NCBI RefSeq assembly: GCF_005491205.1 | Contig: NZ_CP028035.1 | Coordinates: forward strand, 1,178,001-1,242,000 | Direction of reading: 5' to 3' | Length of the DNA: 64,000 nt | Source of the DNA: Nissabacter sp. SGAir0207 | Lineage (GTDB): Bacteria; Pseudomonadota; Gammaproteobacteria; Enterobacterales; Enterobacteriaceae | Shown here: positions 9,778-21,223 of the stretch, in pieces | Layout: each line of letters starts with the position of its first letter | Numbering within the stretch: position 1 is the first letter of the stretch | Position numbers and translations under genes: made by a program | The notes under the pieces: generated by a model | The model's database searches: none | What the model saw: only the letters and a program-made list of their open reading frames with translations | What the model was told of the DNA's origin: nothing

Positions 9778-9873
9778 GGGGTGCGTACCTTAAAGGTTTA
9801 TAAACGAGACTCGCCTGATCGCGCCCCCAGGGCACGACCGCTGTCGAAGTATAGGCGGTTGGTCAGGATATAA

Positions 9874-9889
9874 ACACAATATATTGTGG
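9874..9889. promoter_or_regulatory. NrdR box
   Basis: The near-perfect palindrome ACACAATATATTGTGG fits the 16-base NrdR box of ribonucleotide reductase promoters. It lies 21-26 bases upstream of the -10 candidate TATACT, so it would cover the -35 region. A weaker second half around 9844-9859 is centred about 30 bases away, as expected for paired boxes. Confidence 0.8.
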
Positions 9890-9958
9890 GTGACTTCAAT
9901 TCGGCCAACAAGATAGTGGCAGTCGGGGCGAATGACAAGGGGCAAAAAAGCACAGGTT

Positions 9959-9967
9959 TGTGGATAA
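9959..9967 (-). promoter_or_regulatory. DnaA box upstream of nrdA
   Basis: TTATCCACA on the minus strand is the consensus DnaA box. DnaA binding upstream of nrdAB is known in E. coli and links dNTP supply to initiation of replication. Confidence 0.7.
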
Positions 9968-10253
9968 CTATGGGGGTAAAATGTTAAGCGCGGTGTAAGG
10001 CCGCATCAGCGCTGGGATGCTTTGGCTGTCAATATCTCCGATATGAATTTCTTATATTTTTTTAAAAAGTGATCGATCGCTGATTTATTAAACGTTAGAA
10101 AAAATCGCTATATTGGCGGCAGTAACTATTCTAAAAAAACTCTTTGAAAGCCCTGATCGTGCCAAATGCCTAAAAATAAAGATCTATTCTGGCCGCCTGC
10201 CTAAGTGGCTGGCGCAATTCCTAAAAAAGCGCTGGCGATGGCCGGGGAAATGT

Positions 10254-10280
10254 GGCAGGGGAGGGCGCGCCGCCCCTGCC
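10254..10280 (-). terminator. hairpin after ubiG, probable terminator
   Basis: Eight-pair stem GGCAGGGG/CCCCTGCC with an 11-base loop lies just past the ubiG stop. The following minus-strand sequence (ACATTT) is only weakly U-rich, so read-through towards nrdA is possible. Confidence 0.5.
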
Positions 10281-10288
10281 GGCTGGGG

Positions 10289-11035
10289 TTACTTCTCCAG
10301 CGGGTAGTGGGTGTGCACCATGTAGTTGACATCCACGTTCGGTGCCAGCTTGAAGCGGTTGGTCAGTGGGTTGTAGTGCAGGCCAATCATGTGGCGTCCC
10401 ACCAGCGGGGTGTGATCCACCCAGTGCAGCAGCTCAGAGGGCTTGATGAACTTCTTCACGTCGTGGGTGCCCTTCGGCACCATGTTGAGCACATACTCCG
10501 CGCCCACCACCGCCATCAGCCACGCCTTGTTGTTGCGGTTGATGGTGGAGAAGAAGACATGGCCGCCCGGCTTCACCAGCTTGGCGCAGGCCACCACCAC
10601 CGAGGCCGGGTCAGGCACATGCTCCAGCATCTCCATGCAGGTCACCACGTCATACTGCTGCGGGTGCGCCTCGGCGTGCGCCTCCACCGTCTCCTGCACG
10701 TAGTCGAGCGCCACGCCCGCCTCCAGCGCGTGCAGGCGCGCCACCTGCAACGGCTCGGCACCCATGTCCAGCCCGGTCACCTTCGCGCCCTCGCGCGCCA
10801 TGCTCTCCGCCAGGATGCCGCCGCCGCAGCCGACGTCCAGCACCTGCTTGCCGAACAGGCCGTCGGCGCGGGCCATGATGTAGTTCAGGCGCAGCGGGTT
10901 GATGCGGTGCAGCGGCTTGAACTCCCCCTCCAGATCCCACCAGCGTGAGGCGACGGCCTCAAACTTGGCGATTTCCTGCTGGTCAACGTTTTGGGGCGCG
11001 GCCTGAGTGGCCGGGCCGGTAGCTTGTTCATTCAT
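10289..11035 (-). CDS. ubiG: UbiG, ubiquinone O-methyltransferase
   Basis: UbiG carries out both O-methylation steps of ubiquinone synthesis with S-adenosylmethionine. The SAM-binding motif [16 protein letters not shown] and the family signatures [11 protein letters not shown] near the N-terminus and [11 protein letters not shown] are present, and the ending [12 protein letters not shown] matches the E. coli C-terminus. I chose ATG at 11035 (248 residues): AAGGAG lies 11 bases upstream of it, while the in-frame GTG twelve bases earlier overlaps that Shine-Dalgarno. The N-terminal dozen residues are more variable and rich in Gln, Ala and Thr. It is transcribed divergently from gyrA, as in E. 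coli. Confidence 0.96.
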   Translation of the reverse strand: MNEQATGPATQAAPQNVDQQEIAKFEAVASRWWDLEGEFKPLHRINPLRLNYIMARADGLFGKQVLDVGCGGGILAESMAREGAKVTGLDMGAEPLQVARLHALEAGVALDYVQETVEAHAEAHPQQYDVVTCMEMLEHVPDPASVVVACAKLVKPGGHVFFSTINRNNKAWLMAVVGAEYVLNMVPKGTHDVKKFIKPSELLHWVDHTPLVGRHMIGLHYNPLTNRFKLAPNVDVNYMVHTHYPLEK

Positions 11036-11069
11036 CGGTTTTGTCACTCCTTAAACCTGGTTAAGGCGG

Positions 11070-11075
11070 ATTATA
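11070..11075 (-). promoter_or_regulatory. -10 box of ubiG
   Basis: Perfect TATAAT on the minus strand, preceded by TG, 35 bases upstream of the ubiG start. I see no good -35. Confidence 0.6.
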
Positions 11076-11184
11076 CATATTCCCGCGCTGCGGCGCAGAT
11101 TTGTGGCGCGCCAGCGTGGCCGGAACAGCATGAAATATGGGGCGATCGGGGCGGGTTTGTTTCCCTCAGATGGCCGATTTGTGG

Positions 11185-11190
11185 TATAGT
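11185..11190 (+). promoter_or_regulatory. -10 box of gyrA
   Basis: TATAGT lies 66 bases before the gyrA start in the 220-base divergent region, with a poor -35. A weak -35 is common at supercoiling-controlled gyrase promoters. The Shine-Dalgarno is a modest GAGGGA at 11240-11245. Confidence 0.5.
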
Positions 11191-11240
11191 TTTACACCTT
11201 TGCCTATCCACAGGCAGCGGGCAGATGAACAATTCAGTAG

Positions 11241-13892
<2,652 letters not shown>

Positions 13893-13910
13893 TTCCTCGC
13901 CCGCGTAAAA

Positions 13911-13936
13911 AGCCAGCCTACGGGCTGGCTTTTTTT
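13911..13936 (+). terminator. intrinsic terminator after gyrA
   Basis: Stem AGCCAGCC/GGCTGGCT with TACG loop, A residues on the left and seven T residues on the right. Confidence 0.95.
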
Positions 13937-14041
13937 ATGGCCGCCGCGCCATTTTTTTCTCGTCGGCCAATGGTGTATCCTGTGCGCGGCCCGCCCCGGC
14001 GCACTGGCGCCCTTCGTCTGTCACTTTACAATGGTATACGC

Positions 14042-16972
14042 TTGAAATATCTGGCTTCGTTCCGTACAACGCTAAAGATTTCCCGCTACCTGTTCCGGTT
14101 GCTGGCGATCATGCTCTGGTCGCTCGGCGCGCTGTTGACCACCTTCTATATTCTCAACATCTTCCATGAGAAAGAGTCGCAGATTCGCCAGGAGTACTAC
14201 CTCAACTACGATCAGGCGCAGAACTACTTCCGCCACTCGGCGGACATCATGCGCGACATCCGCTACATGGCGGAGAACCGCCTGAATGGCGCGGTTAATG
14301 GTCTGGACATCCTGAACGGCGTGTTCGCCGGCAAAACCAACCAGCCGCGCATCTACCCGCTGTTCGCCGACTCCGACTGCGCGCAACTCAATGATGACTA
14401 CCGCAACTCGCTACAGGCGCTGAGCAACACCATCCACTACTGGAAGGATAACTTCTCCGCCGCTTACGACCTGAACCGGGTCTTCTTCATTGGCGGCGAC
14501 AGCCTCTGCATGGCGGACTTCAACATCAACAACACCCGGCCGCTGGAGCGCGAAAACGTGCTCAAGTCGCTGCATGAGCGCATCCTGAAGTTCCGCAACG
14601 GCAAAAATCAGGAGAAGGACAACAGCCTCTACTGGATCAGCCCCGGCCCGCGCGCCGACGTTGGCTACCTCTATGTGCTGTCGCCCATCTACGTCGGCAA
14701 CAAGCTGGAGGCGCTGATCGGCATTGAACAGGTGCTGCGGCTGGAGGACTTCTCCAACCCCAGCGCGCTGCCGATTGGCGTGACGCTGCTCGGCCCCTCG
14801 AATGAGCCGCTGCTGCGCTTTAGCGAGGGGGAGCGCTACATCTCCATGCTCGGCCGCTACCCGGATGTCAGCAGCTACTTCGGCTATGTGAATGGCTACA
14901 ACGACCTGATCATGAAGAAGAGCCTCCAGCCCTCGTCCCTCAGCATTGTCTACTCGCTGCCGGTGCGTACCCTGCTGGAGCGCTTCAAGATCCTGATCCT
15001 CAACGCCTTCCTGCTCAACATCTTCTCGGCGATTTTGCTGTTCACGCTGGCCTGGCTGTTTGAGCGCAAGATGTTCTTCCCGGCGGAGGAGAACGCCTTC
15101 CGGCTGGAGGAGAACGAGCAGTTCAACCACAAGATTGTCGCCTCCGCGCCGGTGGGCATCTCGATTTTACGCATCAGTGACGGCGTCAACCTGCTCAGCA
15201 ACGAGCTGGCGCACAACTACATCAAGATGCTGACCCACGAGGATCGCCAGCGCATCACGCGCATCATCTGCGACCAGCAGGTCAACTTCGTCGATGTCAT
15301 CACCAGCAATAACAACAACCTGCAACTGAGTTTCGTCCACTCGCGCTACCGCAACGAGGATGTGGCGATCTGCGTGCTGGTGGATGTCAGCGCCCGCGTC
15401 AAGATGGAGGAGTCCTTGCAGGAGATGGCGAGCGCCGCCGAGCAGACCAGCCAGTCGAAATCGATGTTCCTGGCGACGGTCAGCCATGAGCTGCGCACGC
15501 CGCTCTACGGCATCATCGGCAACCTGGATCTGTTGCAGACCAAGGGGCTGCCGGAGGGGGTGGAGCGGCTGGTGACGGCGATGAACAACTCCTCCAACCT
15601 GCTGCTGAAGATCATCAGCGACATCCTCGACTTCTCCAAGATTGAGTCAGAGCAGCTGAAGATTGAGCCGCGCGAATTCTCCTGCCGTGAAGTGCTGACC
15701 CACATTGCCGGTAACTACCTGCCGCTGGTGGTGAAGAAGCGCCTCGGCCTCTACTGCTTCATTGAACATGACGTGCCGGAGTTCCTCTCCGGCGACCCGG
15801 TGCGGTTGCAGCAGGTACTCTCCAACATCCTCAACAACGCCATCAAGTTCACCGATACCGGCTGCATCGTGCTGCATGTCTGTACCCGCGACAATTATCT
15901 GGTGTTCCAGGTGCGCGATACCGGCGTCGGCATCCCGGCGCGCGAGATCACGCGGCTGTTCGACCCCTTCTTCCAGGTCGGCACCGGCGTGCAGCGCCAC
16001 TTCCAGGGCACCGGGCTGGGGCTGGCGATCTGCGAGAAGCTGGTCAACCTGATGGATGGCGACATCGCCGTCGAGTCCGAGCCGGGGCTGGGCAGTGCCT
16101 TCACCATCCGGCTGCCGATGTATGAGGCCAAGTTCGCCGCGCCGCCGGACGCCACGCTCTGGCAGGGCCGCCGGCTGGTGCTGGAGGTGCGCAACGCCCG
16201 GCTGGAGGAGTATCTGGAGCCGATGCTGCGCCAGTATGGCGCGGAAGTGGTGCGCTACCAGCCGGAGATGATGACCCACGAGTGCGACGTGTTGCTGACG
16301 GACTACCCGCTCAACCACCCGCTGCCGCTGCTGGGGCAGATTGAGTTCTCGCTGGAGCACATCGGCCCGCCGGTGGAGACGCGCCCCGGCTACTGGCTGC
16401 ACAGCACCTCGACGCCGCTGGAGCTGACCAGCCTGATCAACCGCCTCTATAAGCTGGAGGAGGAGAGCTCACGCGCCATGCTGCAACTGCCAGCGCTGAA
16501 CGCCGAGGCGCAGCAGGCCAACCATGAGATCCAGCTGCTGGTGGTGGATGACCACCCGATCAACCGCCGCCTGCTGGCTGACCAGCTCGGCTCGCTGGGC
16601 TACCAGATCCTCACCGCCAACGACGGGCTGGACGCGCTGGAGGTGATGCGCGCCAACACCATCGACATCGTGCTGACCGACGTCAACATGCCGAAGATGG
16701 ATGGCTACCGCCTGACCCAGCGGTTGCGGCAGATGGACTACATCCGCCCGGTGATTGGCGTGACCGCCAATGCGCTGGCGGAGGAGAAGCAGCGCTGCAT
16801 TGAGGCGGGCATGGATAACTGCCTGTCGAAACCGGTGACGCTGGAGACGCTGCGCACCACGCTGGCTTACTACAGCGCGCGCACCCGGCAGATCCGTCAG
16901 GCGGAGCAGCGGGCGCGGGAGCGCCAGTTGGCGGAGGCCAGTCAGGGCCAGCCCGGTGACGCCTCCGCCTGA
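14042..16972 (+). CDS. rcsC: hybrid sensor histidine kinase RcsC
   Basis: RcsC is the inner-membrane hybrid kinase of the Rcs envelope-stress phosphorelay; it passes phosphate through its receiver domain to RcsD and then RcsB. From the proposed TTG start (LKYLASFRTTLK, collinear with the E. coli N-terminus) the protein has 976 residues. Order: TM1 about 18-40, periplasmic domain to about 310, TM2 about 315-335, HisKA with His482 in ATVSHELRTPLYG, HATPase with DTGVGIP and GTGLGLAI, an ABL-like linker, and a receiver with phosphoacceptor Asp880 in VLTDVNMPKMDGY. The frame is open 35 codons further upstream, but that part starts inside the gyrA terminator. No strong Shine-Dalgarno precedes the TTG, so the exact start is uncertain. 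It converges on rcsB. Confidence 0.93.
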   Translation: MKYLASFRTTLKISRYLFRLLAIMLWSLGALLTTFYILNIFHEKESQIRQEYYLNYDQAQNYFRHSADIMRDIRYMAENRLNGAVNGLDILNGVFAGKTNQPRIYPLFADSDCAQLNDDYRNSLQALSNTIHYWKDNFSAAYDLNRVFFIGGDSLCMADFNINNTRPLERENVLKSLHERILKFRNGKNQEKDNSLYWISPGPRADVGYLYVLSPIYVGNKLEALIGIEQVLRLEDFSNPSALPIGVTLLGPSNEPLLRFSEGERYISMLGRYPDVSSYFGYVNGYNDLIMKKSLQPSSLSIVYSLPVRTLLERFKILILNAFLLNIFSAILLFTLAWLFERKMFFPAEENAFRLEENEQFNHKIVASAPVGISILRISDGVNLLSNELAHNYIKMLTHEDRQRITRIICDQQVNFVDVITSNNNNLQLSFVHSRYRNEDVAICVLVDVSARVKMEESLQEMASAAEQTSQSKSMFLATVSHELRTPLYGIIGNLDLLQTKGLPEGVERLVTAMNNSSNLLLKIISDILDFSKIESEQLKIEPREFSCREVLTHIAGNYLPLVVKKRLGLYCFIEHDVPEFLSGDPVRLQQVLSNILNNAIKFTDTGCIVLHVCTRDNYLVFQVRDTGVGIPAREITRLFDPFFQVGTGVQRHFQGTGLGLAICEKLVNLMDGDIAVESEPGLGSAFTIRLPMYEAKFAAPPDATLWQGRRLVLEVRNARLEEYLEPMLRQYGAEVVRYQPEMMTHECDVLLTDYPLNHPLPLLGQIEFSLEHIGPPVETRPGYWLHSTSTPLELTSLINRLYKLEEESSRAMLQLPALNAEAQQANHEIQLLVVDDHPINRRLLADQLGSLGYQILTANDGLDALEVMRANTIDIVLTDVNMPKMDGYRLTQRLRQMDYIRPVIGVTANALAEEKQRCIEAGMDNCLSKPVTLETLRTTLAYYSARTRQIRQAEQRARERQLAEASQGQPGDASA

Positions 16973-16984
16973 TGGCGGGGCAAT

Positions 16985-17010
16985 AAAAAAGGCGCCTGCG
17001 GGCGCCTTTT
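16985..17010. terminator. bidirectional terminator between rcsC and rcsB
   Basis: GGCGCC/GGCGCC stem with TGCG loop, flanked by six A and four T residues, between converging genes. Confidence 0.9.
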
Positions 17011-17056
17011 CTGATCGCGGCCGGGATGGGCCGCAATACCGTTAACCGTGATAGCG

Positions 17057-17707
17057 TTAGCCGCGATCCACCGGGGTAGTGCTGACGGAGGAGAGGTAGT
17101 TGAGCAGGGCGATGTCGTTGTCCACGCCCAGTTTCATCATCGCCGACTTCTTCTGGCTGCTGATGGTCTTGATGCTGCGGTTCAGCTTCTTGGCGATCTC
17201 GGTCACCAAAAAGCCCTCGGCGAACAGGCGCAGCACTTCGCTCTCTTTCGGCGAGAGGCGCTTGTCGCCATAGCCGTTGGCGCTGATCTTCTCCAACAGC
17301 TTGGAGACGCTCTCCGGCGTGAACTTCTTGCCTTTTTGCAGGGCGGCCAGCGCTTTCGGCAGGTCAGTGGGCGCGCCCTGTTTCAGCACGATGCCCTCAA
17401 TATCCAGATCCAGCACCGCACTCAGGATCGCCGGGTTATTGTTCATGGTCAGCACAATGATCGCCAGCTGCGGGTAGTGGCGTTTGATGTATTTGATCAG
17501 CGTAATGCCGTCGCCGTACTTCTCGCCCGGCATCGACAGGTCAGTGATCAGGACGTTGGCATCCAGCTTTGCCAGGTTGTTGATCAGCGCGGTGGAGTCC
17601 TCGAACTCCCCAACCACATTCACCCACTCTATCTGTTCCAGTGACTTACGGATGCCAAACAGGACAATAGGATGGTCATCGGCAATAATTACATTCAGGT
17701 TATTCAT
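17057..17707 (-). CDS. rcsB: response regulator RcsB
   Basis: RcsB is the DNA-binding response regulator of the Rcs system; it controls capsule, motility and biofilm genes alone or with RcsA. The 216-residue length equals E. coli RcsB. The receiver has the acidic pair Asp10/Asp11 and phospho-Asp56 in LITDLSMPG. The LuxR-type helix-turn-helix runs about 150-200 (LSPKESEVLRLFAEGFLVTEIAKKL in part). The ATG at 17707 matches the family N-terminus MNNLNVIIADDHP. It lies before the rcsD stop codon, so the two genes overlap by eight bases, which points to coupled translation. Confidence 0.98.
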   Translation of the reverse strand: MNNLNVIIADDHPIVLFGIRKSLEQIEWVNVVGEFEDSTALINNLAKLDANVLITDLSMPGEKYGDGITLIKYIKRHYPQLAIIVLTMNNNPAILSAVLDLDIEGIVLKQGAPTDLPKALAALQKGKKFTPESVSKLLEKISANGYGDKRLSPKESEVLRLFAEGFLVTEIAKKLNRSIKTISSQKKSAMMKLGVDNDIALLNYLSSVSTTPVDRG

Positions 17708-20378
17708 GTTTTTGGCTACCTTGCTGTAGCAGTCTGCTGACAAATTGATCAATCTGACTGATGTTATTCTCGATTTTCAGCATATCAGTTTCCACGATGT
17801 GCTGTTCTAAGTGTTCACATAACCGCTTTCCGGGGGCCAGGTTCAACATGGCAAAGACCCCTTTCAGGCGGTGTGCTGTCTGGGAGAGTGACGTAAAATC
17901 ATGCTGTTGACTCTCGACATACAGTTTATCCAGATCCTCCGGCACCGTCTCCACAAACAGCGAGTAGTAGTCGCTGGCGAGGAGCTGCGCGCGGTAATCC
18001 GGTTCTTCATCGGTCGGCGCCTCCAGGGAGGCTGGGCCGTCGACGGCCGCCATCTGCTGCTCGATCAGCACCAGGATGGCATCAATGACAGCGCTGCTGA
18101 TATTATAATTGACGCGAATATAGTCCCGTTGTAACTGCTGGAAGCCCGCCTCGTCACTCGAAAGCAGCAAGGTGTAGCGATCACAGCTATGGGGATTATC
18201 TGTCAACATGACGTCATAATCACGATTAATCTGCCTGTCGTCCGGGGTAATGCAGTTGGCGCCATAGGCTGCCAGCAGCCGGGTGACGATCGAACGCACC
18301 TCTTCCGAGGTCACATCCAGCAGTACGGTCACCTCATCCAGCAGCTTCTCGCTCTCCTCCTCCTCCTGCGGCTCCAGCCCCAGCAGGATGCGCACCGTAT
18401 AGCGGGTGCCGATGTCCGCCTTGCTGCGGATCTCCAGCTGGCCGTTCAGCTTTTTGCACAGCTGGTTGCAGAGGAAGAAGGTCAGGCCGGAGCCGTGGTT
18501 GAAGCGGTCAATCAGCGACTGGCTGAGGAACGGATAGTTCAGGTTGCGGATCTCCTCTTTCGAGATGCCGCTGCCGGTGTCGGTGATGTGGAAGATCAGC
18601 TGCTCCGGGTGCTGCGGCTCGCTCTCGACAATCAGCGAAATCTTGCCAAAGGCGGTGGTGACGATGGCGTAGTCCAGCAGCAGCGACAGCACCTTCTTCA
18701 GCGCCTGCACATCCCCGACGTAGGTCTGGGTCACGTCCAGTTGGAAGTGGTTGAACAGCGACAGCCCCTTGCGGTTGAGGGCGGGCAGCGTCTCAAGCAG
18801 CAATTCATCCACCATGCCGGAGAGCGAGAAGTGGTGCTTCGACGGCTGCCAGTCCTGGGTCTCCAGCCGCGTCAGCAGCGTGATGTTCTCAATCAGCGTC
18901 AGCACTGACTGCGACTGCCAGGCCAGCTCCGCCAGCATCGGGGCGCGCTCTACCTCCGGCGCCTGTTGCAGCGTCTCGGCCAGCGTATGGATCTGGTTCA
19001 GCGGCTGGTTCAGCTCAATGCCGAGGTTGTGCAGCATCAGCTTGCGCGCCTGCAAATTCTTTTCGTACTCCTTGCGCGCCTGTTGCAGCTTCTTGTTGAC
19101 CATCACCTCTTTGTCCTGATCGTGCAGCAGGAACAGGTAGGTCTCCGGCGCATACTTGCTGCGGGACATGCGGATCTCATACACCTCATTATTCACCGTC
19201 GCCTGAATGGAGCCGTGGTGCTGCTCCGCCATCGAGGCGATGTTCTGCAAACTGAGGTGCGGCAACAGGTTCTCGGCAATCTTATTGCTGAGAACCGTCT
19301 GGTTGGTATTGAAGTTGTGCACCACCAGCCCGGTGGAGAGGCTGGCGACAATCTCCTGATTCAGCACCTGTTGGGCGCGCAGCTGCGCGGCCATGTTCTC
19401 GCTCGGGCGGATGAACTGGTGGCGGATAAAGTAGATGCCGCTCATGGAGAGCGCCAGCAGCGCCAGGTGGATCAACAGCAGCCAACTATTATTGTGCGCC
19501 AGATCCAGCGCCAGACTGGGCAGCGGCACGCGGTAGACCACCTGCAACGGCGCGTTGCTGAGCGGCGCGGTGAACTCCAGCCACCAGCCGCTGCGCGTCA
19601 CCTGCGCATTGCTGCTCTGGTCATCATCACCGGCGGGGGAGGTCGCCTCACGCAGCGCAAAGTTGGCGCGCGCCAGATGTGACGGCAGCAGGTCATTCAC
19701 CGGCAGGTCGAAGGCGATCACCGTCGCCAGGTGGCCGGGGTTATTAAAGGTGGTGCGCAGCGAGAAGAAGTAATCATTGCTGAAGCGCGACTTGCGCAGG
19801 GTGGAGAAGCTTTCACGCTCATCCAGCATATTGGCCTGTTGCAGCATCTCGGCACGGCGGGCGTCGGCGGAGGTGGTGAGGTAGCTCTCCTTGAAGCGCG
19901 AGGTCAGCTCCTGCAACGGCTGGGTGGTGACCATGATCAGGCTATTGTCCTGCCCATTCAGGTAGTAAAGGGTGTAGGGCTGGGTTTTGCCGCCCCAGCG
20001 CAGGTCCAGGTAGTTGGAGACCTGCAACGTCAGGTCGAGCGTCGCGCTGTCATGGTTGCCGAAGATCACCGCGTCGGTTTTGCGGCGGGTTTTCTGCACA
20101 TAGAACACATCTGGCCGCAGGCGAATCTCCTGCGCCGGTGTCACGCCCTGTGGGGAGCCAGTGTAATTGTCATAAATCTGGTAGGTATTGTAGCGATAGA
20201 TGTCGATCCGTTGCTGCATCCGGCTGGCGACGTTCTCCATCACATGCTTTTTCTCATTCAGGTAGGTGCTGGTGTAGTTGTAGCCATATACGCCCAGCGC
20301 CACCAATAGCAGCAAAATCAGCACCAAAAAGAAGCGGGTGATGTTGGCGGAAGTCAACGACAGGTATTTGCTTTGCAT
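17700..20378 (-). CDS. rcsD: phosphotransfer protein RcsD
   Basis: RcsD is the inner-membrane phosphotransfer intermediate between RcsC and RcsB. The 892-residue protein has TM1 at about 14-34, a periplasmic domain, TM2 near 300-320, a kinase-like region that lacks a proper phosphoacceptor His (LMLHNLGIELNQPLNQI in its place), an ATPase-like fold with ITDTGSGISKEEI, the ABL domain that binds RcsB, and a C-terminal HPt with phospho-His at about 836 in SQTAHRLKGVFAML. It overlaps rcsB by eight bases. In E. coli the neighbouring divergent genes are micF and ompC; here a non-coding region of 845 bases leads to giant adhesin genes. Confidence 0.97.
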   Translation of the reverse strand: MQSKYLSLTSANITRFFLVLILLLLVALGVYGYNYTSTYLNEKKHVMENVASRMQQRIDIYRYNTYQIYDNYTGSPQGVTPAQEIRLRPDVFYVQKTRRKTDAVIFGNHDSATLDLTLQVSNYLDLRWGGKTQPYTLYYLNGQDNSLIMVTTQPLQELTSRFKESYLTTSADARRAEMLQQANMLDERESFSTLRKSRFSNDYFFSLRTTFNNPGHLATVIAFDLPVNDLLPSHLARANFALREATSPAGDDDQSSNAQVTRSGWWLEFTAPLSNAPLQVVYRVPLPSLALDLAHNNSWLLLIHLALLALSMSGIYFIRHQFIRPSENMAAQLRAQQVLNQEIVASLSTGLVVHNFNTNQTVLSNKIAENLLPHLSLQNIASMAEQHHGSIQATVNNEVYEIRMSRSKYAPETYLFLLHDQDKEVMVNKKLQQARKEYEKNLQARKLMLHNLGIELNQPLNQIHTLAETLQQAPEVERAPMLAELAWQSQSVLTLIENITLLTRLETQDWQPSKHHFSLSGMVDELLLETLPALNRKGLSLFNHFQLDVTQTYVGDVQALKKVLSLLLDYAIVTTAFGKISLIVESEPQHPEQLIFHITDTGSGISKEEIRNLNYPFLSQSLIDRFNHGSGLTFFLCNQLCKKLNGQLEIRSKADIGTRYTVRILLGLEPQEEEESEKLLDEVTVLLDVTSEEVRSIVTRLLAAYGANCITPDDRQINRDYDVMLTDNPHSCDRYTLLLSSDEAGFQQLQRDYIRVNYNISSAVIDAILVLIEQQMAAVDGPASLEAPTDEEPDYRAQLLASDYYSLFVETVPEDLDKLYVESQQHDFTSLSQTAHRLKGVFAMLNLAPGKRLCEHLEQHIVETDMLKIENNISQIDQFVSRLLQQGSQKHE

Positions 20379-20466
20379 AACAGTGGATAGAGGTCCTTGA
20401 TTACCGCATCAAAATCGGGGGCGTCGCGTGAACGGGCACGCCAGCCGGGCCGCCGGGGGCGGGCAT

Positions 20467-20483
20467 ACCGTGCTCGGCACGGT
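20467..20483. repeat. short perfect inverted repeat upstream of rcsD
   Basis: ACCGTGC/GCACGGT with a three-base loop, about 90 bases upstream of rcsD. There is no U tract, and its role is unknown. Confidence 0.45.
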
Positions 20484-20745
20484 GGGGCTGGAGTGGGTGA
20501 TGGTTCACGCTGAAACGTCCCTTGTCAGGCCAAAAAGAGGGTGCAGGATACCCTGTTTACCAATCTGGTAAAACCAGTTACGCCGATGTTACTCCTTTGG
20601 CGACGCCCGGTCGAGTTGCCGCGGTAGGCAAGCGCGTCATGTTAACAGAAAGGGCGGGGGGCTTAATTGGCATTATTCTGAAAATGCCCCGATTTCACGC
20701 AGTGCGGATTAAAAATAGGGAGGGTTCGATCCAGCTCCCAGAAAC

Positions 20746-20761
20746 GTTAAATATTCTTAAC
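20746..20761. promoter_or_regulatory. candidate RcsAB box
   Basis: GTTAAATATTCTTAAC is a near-palindrome. Its right half ATATTCTTA matches the RcsAB consensus TAAGAATATTCTTA exactly; the left half matches poorly. It lies 463 bases before adhesin 1 and 368 before rcsD. One imperfect site in AT-rich DNA is weak evidence. Confidence 0.3.
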
Positions 20762-20812
20762 TGGCCCCCGACCGACTTTAAATCTGTGAAAATTTGTGTA
20801 TATCATGCCAGA

Positions 20813-20851
20813 CTTAAGTAAAATTATAATTCAAGTTGTTAAATTCTAATT
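20813..20851 (+). promoter_or_regulatory. AT-rich element shared with adhesin 3 upstream region
   Basis: CTTAAGTA followed by AAATTATAAT, AGTT and GTTAAATT matches 40759-40798 closely. Both copies end the same way and lie 411 and 415 bases before their start codons. It may be a promoter or binding site of a shared regulator; the sequence does not say which. Confidence 0.45.
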
Positions 20852-21071
20852 CCATATATTAACTAAGGTCGCGGTAGCCTGAATATATATCCCGAGGCCC
20901 ACGCGAAACGTTTCAACTTTTTTAGAAAAAAAACCAGTTTGCCGATTACGGCATTTATTACAAGGTTTTGTTTTTATTAAGTAAGTTATATTCAAGTTTG
21001 CGCACCGCCTTGTTATTCCTCTAAAAGAGCCTTTTTTCTGATAATGCGCTGCAGCCGATTTTTTTTATTTC

Positions 21072-21223
21072 GTTCTATTTGTGATGTGCCGAAACAGAGT
21101 CGAAGACGTGACGCCCTGAATCAATGGGCTTTTATATGAATTCCCATGCGCGCTTTCCTTCCCGAATAACTCAGGAGAAAGAGGCCATGGAATTTTTACT
21201 TCGTTCCCAATACGAGGCAACAA
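21072..21223 (+). promoter_or_regulatory. 5' leader of adhesin 1, conserved with adhesin 3
   Basis: This 152-base leader aligns along its length with 41020-41173: GTGCCG, CAGA, a hairpin-forming GGGCTTT near 21126, AATT, GCGCG, ATGGAATTTTT and GAGGCA before the start ATGGCAACC or ATGGCAACCT. GCCC (21113-21116) can pair with GGGC (21126-21129), followed by TTTTAT. Confidence 0.5.

Larger units (their letters stand above)
9778..10253. other. nrdA upstream regulatory region
   Basis: This 476-base non-coding stretch lies between ubiG and nrdA, both on the minus strand. It holds a minus-strand -10 candidate TATACT (9848-9853), the NrdR box and the DnaA box. From 10031 to 10200 it is AT-rich with no recognisable gene. 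A 64-codon frame at 10113-10307 has no supporting features. Confidence 0.6.
20379..21223. other. long intergenic region rcsD / adhesin 1
   Basis: The first half, beside rcsD, is GC-rich and contains the hairpin at 20467-20483. From about 20690 to 21100 it is strongly AT-rich with long A and T runs, unlike both neighbours. It carries the RcsAB-like box and the element shared with adhesin 3, then the leader with a strong Shine-Dalgarno at 21173-21185. It resembles neither micF nor an ompC remnant. A 99-codon frame at 20522-20821 has no coding features. Confidence 0.6.

Noticed and set aside
7738..9873. A 711-codon plus-strand frame opposite nrdA.
   Set aside because: nrdA is certain on the other strand. 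The antisense frame is rich in Val, His, Arg and Gln with no domain, a typical shadow.
10113..10307. A 64-codon plus-strand frame between nrdA and ubiG.
   Set aside because: It lacks coding features and overlaps the ubiG 3' end and its hairpin.
13937..14041. A longer N-terminus for RcsC from ATG 13937.
   Set aside because: The ATG follows directly on the gyrA terminator T run, and the added residues do not resemble RcsC, which begins collinear at the TTG at 14042.
20522..20821. A 99-codon plus-strand frame in the rcsD/adhesin 1 gap.
   Set aside because: It has no Shine-Dalgarno, no similarity I recognise, and runs into the AT-rich regulatory part.
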